Assembly (NCBI RefSeq): GCF_040549045.1
Contig: NZ_JBEWTB010000002.1
Location: forward strand, 458,501 to 522,500
Length of the DNA: 64,000 bases
Direction: 5' to 3'
Origin: Endozoicomonas sp. NE40
GTDB taxonomy: Bacteria > Pseudomonadota > Gammaproteobacteria > Pseudomonadales > Endozoicomonadaceae
The position numbers were made by a program, and so were the translations under genes. The notes under the pieces are model-generated. The model worked only from the letters and a program-made list of their open reading frames with translations. It was not told where the DNA came from and ran no database searches. Position 1 is the first letter of the stretch. Each line of letters begins with the position of its first letter. This document shows, piece by piece, positions 1 through 6,767 of the stretch.

Positions 1-352
1 TGACATCAGGCAGGTGATTGAAAGGAATCAGTTCACTCTCTACACCGTGACTCGGTAACAGCTCATCCGTTACTGGTATGGTCGATGCTGCGGTGACGCT
101 ACCCCGCAATGCCAGCGAGATATTGTCCGCTGTGAAGTCACTGGCGACCAGGCTGGCGGTAATGCCTGATACCCGGCTTAATACATTGCGATTACCTCCA
201 CCGCCCAGATAGTTTTTCAGCTCTTTGCGATCTTCTTCAAAACTGAAGGAGAACTCACTGACGTTGCCAATGGGCAGCAATGCCCCGGACTGGTCGTAGG
301 GTTGGATGTGGATGCTGCCTGCGCCAAGAAAGCTGCGATCAATAGTGGACAT
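1..352 (-). CDS. Phage major tail protein (lambda gpV-like position), 3' part cut by window edge
   Basis: Reading leftward from an ATG at 352, with an AGGAGACAGGT ribosome site just upstream, the frame stays open to base 1 (about 117 residues). It begins MSTIDRSFLGAGSIHIQPYD, soluble and without membrane segments. Two things suggest the tail tube subunit: the style of a tail tube protein (an early SIHIQPYD strand, then a GNVSEFSFSFEED-type strand) and its place as the last visible gene after the Z- and U-like genes, where lambda has gene V. Assignment rests mostly on gene order; direct similarity to gpV is not obvious to me. The C-terminus lies outside the window. Confidence 0.6.
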   Translation of the reverse strand, partial: MSTIDRSFLGAGSIHIQPYDQSGALLPIGNVSEFSFSFEEDRKELKNYLGGGGNRNVLSRVSGITASLVASDFTADNISLALRGSVTAASTIPVTDELLPSHGVESELIPFNHLPDV

Positions 353-371
353 ACCTGTCTCCTGATTTTTG

Positions 372-782
372 TTAAAAGATGGCTTCAATGGTCAGGGTCA
401 TATCTGCAAATGACAGATGACCCTGGCCGGGAGCTATATCGAACTGGGTTTCAGAGAAGGTTAGCTGCCGTACCTGCTCACAAAGTGGTTGCGGGTTATT
501 CAGGGATTCCCGAACGGATCGCACCAGGTTCAGCAATTCATAGGTGGTGTTTTCATCCGTTGGCACCACAGCACTGAGAATAAACTGCATCTGGTATTTG
601 GCCCGGGTGCCGTTGCGGGTTTGTTCGGTGATGGATTCCAGCTGGACTAATAAGGAAGGCAGAGTTAAATCCTGTTCCACGCCTGTAGCGGAATAGCCCA
701 GCAACACCTGTGCAGTGGTGCTTTTCAGACGATCCACTAATGCATTAACAATTTGGTGCTCAGGGCTCAATGTTGAAGACAT
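372..782 (-). CDS. Phage tail terminator/completion protein (gpU-like)
   Basis: A 136-residue protein beginning MSSTLSPEHQIVNALVDRLK, close to the 131 residues of lambda gpU. gpU-type proteins cap the tail tube and stop its growth before joining to the head. It lies exactly where U is expected, between the Z-like gene (overlapping its 3' end by 23 bases, typical of translational coupling) and the tail-tube gene. It has an alpha/beta pattern, no membrane segment, no signal peptide and few cysteines. The function is inferred from position and length; the sequence alone would be called a phage hypothetical protein. Confidence 0.6.
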   Translation of the reverse strand: MSSTLSPEHQIVNALVDRLKSTTAQVLLGYSATGVEQDLTLPSLLVQLESITEQTRNGTRAKYQMQFILSAVVPTDENTTYELLNLVRSVRESLNNPQPLCEQVRQLTFSETQFDIAPGQGHLSFADMTLTIEAIF

Positions 783-1341
783 AGTTCAGCTCTTGTTGCA
801 GCAAAGTGGAGAATCGTTCCAAAAGAACCGGCTCCAGCTTCTTTAAAGCTCTGCTGGCACTGTCGTAAAGTGGGGAACCCTGCTTCTTCAGTGGTAATCC
901 CATCCACATCATGCGGCCTGACCGCCGGGAACGCTGGTACTTATGAGCCCAGTTCGCTGTGCGCTTAAACACCATGGGGTGAGTAGCGTTGGCCGGCTGC
1001 ATTACAAAAGCGCCCGGCCAGATGTGCTTGCCGGTTCGAACACCGGTTTTTGTTTGTATCGGTTTGCCCAGATAGTGCGCCGGGATATCCTGAGTACCGA
1101 CCCAGACCACCAGTTGGTAGCCATTGTGGTGATATAAATTCACCCGAACTCGCCCCAGCTCTTTTAATAGCTTTTGGGTGATACCTTGTTGCCTGGCCAC
1201 TTCCCGCAAGGTTCTGCGTTCTGCAAAGCGCGACAATTTACGCAGGGCTCTGTGGATGGCTTTGGTGACTTTCTTCGGTGAGTCTTTGAAATCACGAATC
1301 AGACCATCAATATCACCCTGCACATCAAGGTCGAGTCTCAT
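760..1341 (-). CDS. Phage minor tail protein Z family
   Basis: A 193-residue basic protein (MRLDLDVQGDIDGLIRDF) with the N-terminal long helix rich in Lys/Arg, followed by a strand region, that is usual in prophage minor tail Z proteins (lambda gpZ is 192 residues). gpZ acts at the tail tip nearest the head during tail completion. The gene overlaps the FII-like gene upstream (1325-1341) and the U-like gene downstream (760-782), so the three are probably translationally coupled. Family assignment is supported by length, basic character and order; confidence is good. Confidence 0.75.
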   Translation of the reverse strand: MRLDLDVQGDIDGLIRDFKDSPKKVTKAIHRALRKLSRFAERRTLREVARQQGITQKLLKELGRVRVNLYHHNGYQLVVWVGTQDIPAHYLGKPIQTKTGVRTGKHIWPGAFVMQPANATHPMVFKRTANWAHKYQRSRRSGRMMWMGLPLKKQGSPLYDSASRALKKLEPVLLERFSTLLQQELNYVFNIEP

Positions 1342-1621
1342 GGATGCTCCAGTAAGCCAGATGTCCGTCGTCTTTTAATTTCCGGTCAACCGTCCACTGC
1401 TGACTGGCTGAGGTGATTTTAATGCCACGCTTTATCGCGAGTTGACTGTCCAGACTCATCACTGTCACCTCCTGCAACACACCATCATTAAGGCCGGTAG
1501 GGATAAGCTCCCGGGAAATAATGCCGGTACTATCCAGAGAGCCAGTATCAGAAATAATCGTGACAGGCTGACCAAAGGTGGCCAGCACTTGTCGGTGCAA
1601 GTCGCTTAACTCATCTTGCAT
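1325..1621 (-). CDS. Phage head-tail joining protein (gpFII-like)
   Basis: A 98-residue protein (MQDELSDLHRQVLATFGQPV) lying between the major capsid and Z-like genes, where lambda has FII. It is small and beta-rich (VTIISDTGSLDSTGIIS, then WTVDRKLKDDGHLAYWSI) like the head-tail attachment family that forms the connector surface seen by the tail. It overlaps the capsid gene's stop (1606-1621) and the start of the Z-like gene. No lambda FI (DNA-packaging accessory) counterpart is present between E and this gene. Function is inferred from position and size. Confidence 0.6.
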   Translation of the reverse strand: MQDELSDLHRQVLATFGQPVTIISDTGSLDSTGIISRELIPTGLNDGVLQEVTVMSLDSQLAIKRGIKITSASQQWTVDRKLKDDGHLAYWSIHETRP

Positions 1622-2601
1622 TTGATCACCGCCCTGGGTTTCAGGCAGATAGGCAGGGGGTTGGACTGGGTGTGAACGATGACGCCTTTGTCAAAGTCCA
1701 TGACCTTTTGCTTGGCGTAACGGGGCAAGCCAATGGTGTTGACGGTTTCAATGAAGTCCGCCGGTGCATACCAGGTTCGAAAGATACCGGTGTCTTCAGG
1801 GATCACATAAGCTTCATCGGGCTTGATGAAAGGAATATCGCCCACCTGCCCCCGATACTCTTCCCAGTCAATATCACCGAAACGGAAGCCGGACTTGGGA
1901 TCGTTGCGCAGCAGAGCGCTGTCCTGGTAGCGGTGGTACGAGTCTTTTACATAGTCATGGGCCACCAGAGCATCATAAAAGTCAGCGCCGCAGAACGCTC
2001 TTAAACCTGAATAGGGTTGAGCCCCTAAAGCATCGTCCACTTTTCGCCTGAGTTTCACGCACTGGATACGAATATCCGTTGCAGCGTCACTGAATTTATA
2101 GGTGTGGGTTTGCTGAGTGACACCAAACTCATGGAACAGGTCGTAAATAACCGAGCTGCCATCGGCGTCCAGAATCTGCCCCTTTAAAGCCCCCAGCCGT
2201 AAATGCTCCAGGGTCACTTCATGATTGGCGTTCATATCCGACAGCCGTTGGTTCACTACCGCCCGTACGCCTTCCAGAGCACTCTCAGAACCAAAGGCCC
2301 GAACGTTTCTGACTTCATCAGCGACAATGGTGGAGTCGTAAGGGATATGGGGAATCACAAAACTGCGAACCTGTCGTTTACGCCCTTTGGCCTGAGCCGC
2401 TGGTGCACCCCGTTCGGAGGTGGGCAGTAACATCAGCTCACCGTTTCTGGATTCCACGACTGCCGTTGTGGTGTTAATGCCGCTTTCGGTAAATAACCCC
2501 AACTGACCAATGCGCCCCGGCTTATAGGGCATATCGTTCAAGGTGGCGGTCAGACTGGTCAGGCTGAACGCATCGTTATTAAAAATATCCAGTAAGCTCA
2601 T
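1606..2601 (-). CDS. Phage major capsid protein (gpE family)
   Basis: A 331-residue protein, near the 341 residues of lambda gpE. It starts MSLLDIFNNDAFSLTSLTAT and carries the family's N-terminal pattern: a short helix, a LTATLNDMPYKPGRIGQLGLF stretch, and later conserved elements such as IPHIPYDSTIVADEVRNVR. This is the main shell subunit of the head. It overlaps the decoration-protein gene's end by 4 bases (ATGA type, 2598-2601) and the joining-protein gene, so the head genes form one tightly coupled operon. No frameshift or truncation is visible. Confidence 0.88.
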   Translation of the reverse strand: MSLLDIFNNDAFSLTSLTATLNDMPYKPGRIGQLGLFTESGINTTTAVVESRNGELMLLPTSERGAPAAQAKGRKRQVRSFVIPHIPYDSTIVADEVRNVRAFGSESALEGVRAVVNQRLSDMNANHEVTLEHLRLGALKGQILDADGSSVIYDLFHEFGVTQQTHTYKFSDAATDIRIQCVKLRRKVDDALGAQPYSGLRAFCGADFYDALVAHDYVKDSYHRYQDSALLRNDPKSGFRFGDIDWEEYRGQVGDIPFIKPDEAYVIPEDTGIFRTWYAPADFIETVNTIGLPRYAKQKVMDFDKGVIVHTQSNPLPICLKPRAVIKCKMS

Positions 2602-2978
2602 GCCTGCTCTCCCTGTCTGAGGATGATATCCAGTGACGCCAGCTCGCCTGCTGCTGACGCTTTTTGCTCATCGGTAATGCCTTCAGGCCAGATCAGTAAG
2701 TCCTGATGCACCTCTGCCAGCCGGGCAATAATAACGGCTTCGCCACCCGTAGCATCGGTGGTGACATGATCCCAAAGCACACCGGCGGCCATTTGCAGGC
2801 CATTATCTGCTGCCGGATCAAGGGCGGCATAAACGTCCGTGGCTGTCTCTTTTCCCAGAACGGTTCCGGGCAAAAGGGTCAGATCCGGTGCCAGCTCAAT
2901 CAGCTCACGGCTGATGCTGTTGTTTCCTTCGGACACGATAAATTCTCCGGCGTGAACCGGCTCTGTCATAACGGGCAT
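2598..2978 (-). CDS. Phage head decoration protein (gpD family)
   Basis: A 126-residue protein with the hallmarks of capsid-stabilising decoration proteins: an N-terminal GEFIVSEGNNSISRE segment, then LLPGTVLG, and a central beta region ending in VIIARLAEV. Lambda gpD has 110 residues and trims the expanded head at the three-fold axes. The ATG at 2978 is preceded by AAGGAAATTAACC, a good Shine-Dalgarno at proper spacing, which favours this start over the internal Met4. It sits between the prohead protease and capsid genes as in lambda. Confidence 0.85.
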   Translation of the reverse strand: MPVMTEPVHAGEFIVSEGNNSISRELIELAPDLTLLPGTVLGKETATDVYAALDPAADNGLQMAAGVLWDHVTTDATGGEAVIIARLAEVHQDLLIWPEGITDEQKASAAGELASLDIILRQGEQA

Positions 2979-3015
2979 GGTTAATTTCCTTTTTATGGAC
3001 TGGGTTTGGAAAGGC

Positions 3016-3996
3016 TTAAGCAGGTTGCTGATTGCGTTTGTGGTAAACAGCCTGAGTATCCACCAGAGGCTTGATAGTTTGTTCCTGCTGGTTCGGGGTC
3101 AGGCTGTTATCAATGCCGTGATCTTCCTGAGTCAGCAGGTCAAACAGTTCGGTTCGAACCTGTTCTTTGGATTTTCCGGACTGGATATAGTCAGCCGCCC
3201 GGTCCTGACAATGAGCAGCCGTACAGAGTGACTTGATGGCTTCACACTCAGCCAGCCTTGCCTGAATGTCTTCAATACCCAGCTGCTGACGCATAAACTG
3301 CTCGGCCATTTCCGGATAACCCGCCTGATTGCAAAGCGTCATCACCGACAGGGCATGAGTACCAACATCTTCTTCAGGCTCGTTGGCTGTTTGCTCAGGA
3401 GGGCGCATAAAGCTGGACAGGTCAAAGCTGGCTGCCATTTTCACCGGCTTATCAATAACATCAATCAATCCCTGCGCTTCAGCTTCTTCTGCTGTAAACC
3501 AGGTCTCATCGTCCATCCATTGTTTAATAATGCCCTGTTCCTGCTGGCACTGATTGCTATACGTCATAGCGATCACGTCGGTGGTTTTATCCAGCATGTC
3601 TGCCATTTTTCGCAGTTCTTCGGCATCGCCTCCGACCCAGCTAAACGGATTATGAATCATCAACAGCGCATTCTCAGCCATATGGATGGTGTCGCCCGCC
3701 ATGGCAATCACACTGGCAATACTGGCCGCTAACCCTTCAATTTGCACATGGATGTGTGCCTGGTGATGACGCAGCGAGTTGTAAATGGCGATGCCATCAA
3801 ACACAGAACCACCCGGGCTGTTAATGCGCACATTGATCTCGCTGGCATCGATTTCTTTCAACGAGTTCACCAGCTGTCGGGCAGACAGACCTGCCCAATC
3901 GCCAATCACATCGTAAATCAGCAATTCAGCGGGCTGCCCTGACTGGTTTTTCAGGGTGTACCAGGCCCTGTTTTTATCGAGTGGTTTCGTATTCAT
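3016..3996 (-). CDS. Prohead protease, ClpP-like (lambda gpC role), with C-terminal scaffold region
   Basis: I take the ATG at 3996 (MNTKPLDKNRAWYTLKN, 326 residues), preceded by GAAGAGGATAAACCC; the longer open frame upstream only overlaps the portal gene. Residues 20-200 are a ClpP-like peptidase: INSPGGSVFDGIAIY (59-72), the nucleophile motif GLAASIASV with Ser92, MIHNP with His115, and a DDETWFTAEEAEAQGLID segment holding the likely Asp. The remaining ~110 residues are helical and charged and probably act as internal scaffold, as in lambda C/Nu3. It matures the head before packaging. It overlaps the portal gene's 3' end by 23 bases. Confidence 0.85.
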   Translation of the reverse strand: MNTKPLDKNRAWYTLKNQSGQPAELLIYDVIGDWAGLSARQLVNSLKEIDASEINVRINSPGGSVFDGIAIYNSLRHHQAHIHVQIEGLAASIASVIAMAGDTIHMAENALLMIHNPFSWVGGDAEELRKMADMLDKTTDVIAMTYSNQCQQEQGIIKQWMDDETWFTAEEAEAQGLIDVIDKPVKMAASFDLSSFMRPPEQTANEPEEDVGTHALSVMTLCNQAGYPEMAEQFMRQQLGIEDIQARLAECEAIKSLCTAAHCQDRAADYIQSGKSKEQVRTELFDLLTQEDHGIDNSLTPNQQEQTIKPLVDTQAVYHKRNQQPA

Positions 3997-5467
3997 CAGT
4001 GGGTTTATCCTCTTCCCTGGGTTCCTGTTGTTTTTGATCAGCTCTTGCATCACTGTCGTATTGCAACTCAAGCTCATCCGCCCGGCGATTGTCGGCAGCA
4101 ATTTCATCATCAATTTGTTCGCTGTCATAACCCTGCTCGGACACCACTTCCGAGCGGGATTTAAAGCCACTACGTACTGCAAGATTCTGGGACTGCACAT
4201 CCTGTACTGGGTGGATATAGGCCCAGCCGTGGGGAATCCATTTCACCCGTTTATAAGCGGCTTTGTTGGTATGAAAATCCGGAGCGGAAATAGCGCCACT
4301 CAATACCGCCCTGTCTAACCAACGGTTCCATACCGGACGACACAGCTGAAACACCACCTGGTTATGTTGGATCTGCTGAATCCGTCGTCTGAACTCATTC
4401 AGAACCACCCGCAAGGCCCTGTCACTGACGCCTTTCATATCACCGGACAGGATTTCATAGGGCAGACCAATACCCGCCGATACCGCCATCAACTGCTGAC
4501 GTATAAAGTCCGGATAATTGCTGGCCGCCCCCGGTGGAGTATTGAAGGTAATCTCTTCCCCAGGTGACAACTCCTGCATGGTACCCGGCTCCATCGCCAC
4601 CATGGGAACGCCCTGCAAATCGTAAACAATAGGGCGGCCAGTGAGTGGATCAACCTTCTCCGTTTCCGGCGACGGTTTGGTGATAAAGCCGGTGAACAGG
4701 TTGGCGATTTCCTGTCGCAGCAAGGTGGCATCATCAAACTTGTCCAGGTGAAACATGCGCAACAACACTTGAGTCAGAAGTGGCTGTCCGCGAAGCTGCC
4801 CGGGCCGTAAAGGCTCATAAAGATGCAGCACCTGTTCGGCAGGTACCCGATGCAGATCAGCCGTGTCCAGAGTGGTGTAGTCAGTGGGATGACTCTTGTG
4901 CATCCAGTACGCCACCCGCTGGCCAATACCATTAAACTCGATACCGGCCCGAACCTTGTGACCACTTTTTAAATCGTCGTTGTAATCCCAGGGGACAAAC
5001 TCAGCTTCCAGTAGTTGCAACTGCAAAGGCACACTCAACCCGTCCTTTAACTGGCGGGGTCGCAATCGAACAAAGCACTCACCAGCTTCCAGCATGGATC
5101 GAACCGCCAGGGACTGCTGACCATAAAAGTCCAGCTGGCCGTCGGCATCAGACTCATCGGTCCAGTCCAGAAACAACGCTTGCAGCTGCTTACGAAATTC
5201 GTCGTCCGTTGCTTCCGACTTGGGCTTGATACCGGTTCCGACGATATTGGAAACCAGTTTTTCCAAACCGGAAGCTGCCCAGGGGTCATTGCGAATGGCT
5301 GCCCGTGAGCGGTTAATCAGGGTGCCGAGATTGCCCGTTAAGGTGTTATTGGGGCCTGATGACGAAGCTGCCCAGCTTTGACTCCGTCGCCCGTGACCTG
5401 CGGAGATGTAAGCCAGATTTTTCAACCCTGGCAGTAACCAGCCTGCAAGTCTTTCTTTGAGTCCCAT
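3974..5467 (-). CDS. Phage portal protein (lambda gpB family)
   Basis: A 497-residue protein starting MGLKERLAGWLLPGLKNLAY. It has the lambda-portal pattern: an early RSRAAIRNDPWAASGLEKLV segment, QSLAVRSMLEAGECFVRLR, PGQLRGQPLLTQVLLRM, and a late MKGVSDRALRVVLNEFRRRI helix. Lambda gpB has 533 residues. Portals form the dodecameric ring through which the terminase pumps DNA. The C-terminus is very charged. It precedes the protease gene as in lambda, but the W gene that should lie immediately upstream is separated from it by about 1.1 kb of plus-strand genes. Confidence 0.9.
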   Translation of the reverse strand: MGLKERLAGWLLPGLKNLAYISAGHGRRSQSWAASSSGPNNTLTGNLGTLINRSRAAIRNDPWAASGLEKLVSNIVGTGIKPKSEATDDEFRKQLQALFLDWTDESDADGQLDFYGQQSLAVRSMLEAGECFVRLRPRQLKDGLSVPLQLQLLEAEFVPWDYNDDLKSGHKVRAGIEFNGIGQRVAYWMHKSHPTDYTTLDTADLHRVPAEQVLHLYEPLRPGQLRGQPLLTQVLLRMFHLDKFDDATLLRQEIANLFTGFITKPSPETEKVDPLTGRPIVYDLQGVPMVAMEPGTMQELSPGEEITFNTPPGAASNYPDFIRQQLMAVSAGIGLPYEILSGDMKGVSDRALRVVLNEFRRRIQQIQHNQVVFQLCRPVWNRWLDRAVLSGAISAPDFHTNKAAYKRVKWIPHGWAYIHPVQDVQSQNLAVRSGFKSRSEVVSEQGYDSEQIDDEIAADNRRADELELQYDSDARADQKQQEPREEDKPTDEYETTR

Positions 5468-5479
5468 TTAGTGGTTCCT

Positions 5480-5526
5480 GTCGGCTGTGCTATTGTGTAT
5501 GTACAAATGTAAATATCGAGCCAAGC
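5480..5526 (+). promoter_or_regulatory. Likely brnTA promoter/operator region
   Basis: The short stretch before brnT is AT-rich and contains TGTGTATGTACAAATGTAAA with the perfect palindrome TGTACA at its centre. BrnA-type repressors bind inverted repeats around the -10 of their own promoter, so this is the natural operator candidate. The strand assignment and exact promoter elements are inference. Confidence 0.35.
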
Positions 5527-5805
5527 ATGCATTTTGAATGGGATGAAGCTAAAAACCGGGCCAATATCCGTAAACATGGAATCGATTTTCAGGATGCTGT
5601 CGATATTTTCAATCATCCTCTGCTCTGCAAAGTGGATGATCGCGCAGATTACGGGGAAGAACGCTGGGTGGCTATTGGCCGTATCCAATACCTGACCGGC
5701 GTTGTGGTATACACAGAAAAAGTGGGCGACATCATACGAATTATCTCCGCCCGAAAAGCCACCAAACGGGAGATTCAACGTTATGAAGAAAACATCAGCT
5801 ACTGA
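5527..5805 (+). CDS. brnT: BrnT family ribonuclease toxin
   Basis: A 92-residue protein with the BrnT signature: FEWDEAKNRANIRKHGIDF at the N-terminus (the usual FEWDxxKxxxNxxKHGxxF), a RWVAIGRI strand, and a C-terminal RIISARKATKREIQRYEE (the RIISARxAxxxExxxYE motif). BrnT toxins fold like RelE and cleave RNA, halting translation until neutralised by BrnA. The gene lies on the strand opposite to the phage head operon and is followed, with a 23-base overlap, by a BrnA-like gene. The order toxin then antitoxin is normal for this type II system. Confidence 0.92.
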   Translation: MHFEWDEAKNRANIRKHGIDFQDAVDIFNHPLLCKVDDRADYGEERWVAIGRIQYLTGVVVYTEKVGDIIRIISARKATKREIQRYEENISY

Positions 5806-6034
5806 CTGGAAACGTCTGGAAACCATGTCTGATGATGAGATCGACACCTCAGATATCCCTGAGCTGGATGACGATTTTTTTGATCAGGCCGAGTTGCACG
5901 TACCCGTTAAAAAACCTGTGACCATCCGTCTGGACTCCGATGTACTTGAGTGGTTTAAAGCACAGGGACAAGGTTACCAGACACGTATTAACAGCCTGCT
6001 TAGAAAATACATGGAAGCCCAGCAATCCCGTTAA
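5783..6034 (+). CDS. brnA: BrnA family antitoxin
   Basis: I place the start at the ATG at 5783 (MKKTSATDWKRLETMSDDEI, 83 residues), inside the end of brnT; the longer frame from 5702 would overlap the toxin far more. The N-terminal half is acidic and probably wraps the toxin. The C-terminal half, KKPVTIRLDSDVLEWFKAQG then YQTRINSLLRKYMEA, is a ribbon-helix-helix DNA-binding domain typical of BrnA, which binds and represses its own promoter together with BrnT. It maintains the module in the prophage and may give superinfection protection (inference). Confidence 0.9.
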   Translation: MKKTSATDWKRLETMSDDEIDTSDIPELDDDFFDQAELHVPVKKPVTIRLDSDVLEWFKAQGQGYQTRINSLLRKYMEAQQSR

Positions 6035-6094
6035 ATACCTTGACCGGTTAAACTCCGAATTGCCGGGGGCGTATATGTTGCATGAGGCGCACTC

Positions 6095-6358
6095 ATGGCC
6101 CCCTTTAATCATCAGTGCCAGACTGACTTTATGAATGATATTGATGACAACAGCCTTTGGTTTCGACTCCGGGTCTGGAGCAGTTTGTGGTGTATCAGGC
6201 TCCCCATACTGACCTTTATTGGACTCGCTTATTGGTTGTATGCAGAAACGACTCTCTGGCAAGACCCTGCCATCGCTTTTGGAATGTGCTTATTTAGCGC
6301 AGTGCTGGTGATGAGTCTGTGTCTTTCTGCCGGAATTGCACTTGATGACCATGATTAA
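6095..6358 (+). CDS. Small two-helix membrane protein, unknown
   Basis: An 87-residue frame with two clear hydrophobic helices: LWCIRLPILTFIGLAYWLY and MCLFSAVLVMSLCLSAGIAL. The ATG at 6095 has GAGG about seven bases upstream; an alternative ATG at 6131 (MNDIDDNSLWF, 75 residues) is possible. Its TAA shares one base with the next gene's ATG (TAATG at 6356-6360), so the two are coupled. I do not recognise the family. As part of the cassette inserted backwards among the phage head genes, it may be a lysogenic conversion membrane protein. Confidence 0.6.
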   Translation: MAPFNHQCQTDFMNDIDDNSLWFRLRVWSSLWCIRLPILTFIGLAYWLYAETTLWQDPAIAFGMCLFSAVLVMSLCLSAGIALDDHD

Positions 6359-6561
6359 TGCCTAAAGTACTCATTGTTATTGGACTGCTATGCCTGACTA
6401 TTGGTCTATTGATGCACTTCGCTCCGGGCCTGCTGAAATGGTTTGGTCACCTGCCCGGTGATATCCGTATCGAAACTGAGAACACTCGAATTTATATCCC
6501 CATTACCTCAATGATTCTGGTTAGCCTGGCACTGACCATCATTACTAACCTGTGGCGATGA
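6358..6561 (+). CDS. DUF2905 family small membrane protein
   Basis: 67 residues with two transmembrane helices flanking a conserved linker: VLIVIGLLCLTIGLLMHF, then LKWFGHLPGDIRIETENTRI, then YIPITSMILVSLALTIITNL. The LPGDIRIE motif followed by a phenylalanine/isoleucine-rich second helix is the DUF2905 pattern. The function of the family is unknown. Translation probably depends on the preceding gene through the TAATG overlap. It ends 2 bases before the stop of the convergent W-like gene. Confidence 0.85.
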   Translation: MPKVLIVIGLLCLTIGLLMHFAPGLLKWFGHLPGDIRIETENTRIYIPITSMILVSLALTIITNLWR

Positions 6562-6562
6562 C

Positions 6563-6763
6563 CTAAATCCCCTTAGTGGAGTACACGCCGTATTGCCGGG
6601 GCCGTTTCTGCTGTTTAATCAGCTCCCGTTCAATCGCCTGTAGTCGCCGTTCCATCTCTGAAAAACTGGCGTATTCCACTTTACGTCCTTCAAATTCCAC
6701 TGTGCGAGTTTCCCTGAGCAGCACCGCTCGTTTAAGCGCCTGATACTCGGAATCGGTGATCAT
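6563..6763 (-). CDS. Phage head-tail joining protein gpW
   Basis: The start at 6763 (MITDSEYQALKRAVLLRETR, 66 residues) is chosen because lambda gpW has 68 residues, and because an AAAGGATAACCTC ribosome site, made from the terminase stop region, precedes it; longer frames overlap the terminase gene. The pattern of two helices around a short hairpin (RTVEFEGRKVEYASFSEMERRLQAIERELI) is the gpW family signature (residues VEFEGRKVEYxSxxEM). gpW plugs the portal after packaging. It follows the large terminase gene by 4 bases. Confidence 0.9.
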   Translation of the reverse strand: MITDSEYQALKRAVLLRETRTVEFEGRKVEYASFSEMERRLQAIERELIKQQKRPRQYGVYSTKGI

Positions 6764-6767
6764 GAGG

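Noticed and set aside
5422..5847. 141-codon minus-strand frame
   Set aside because: Antisense to brnT, no motif, overlaps the portal start region.
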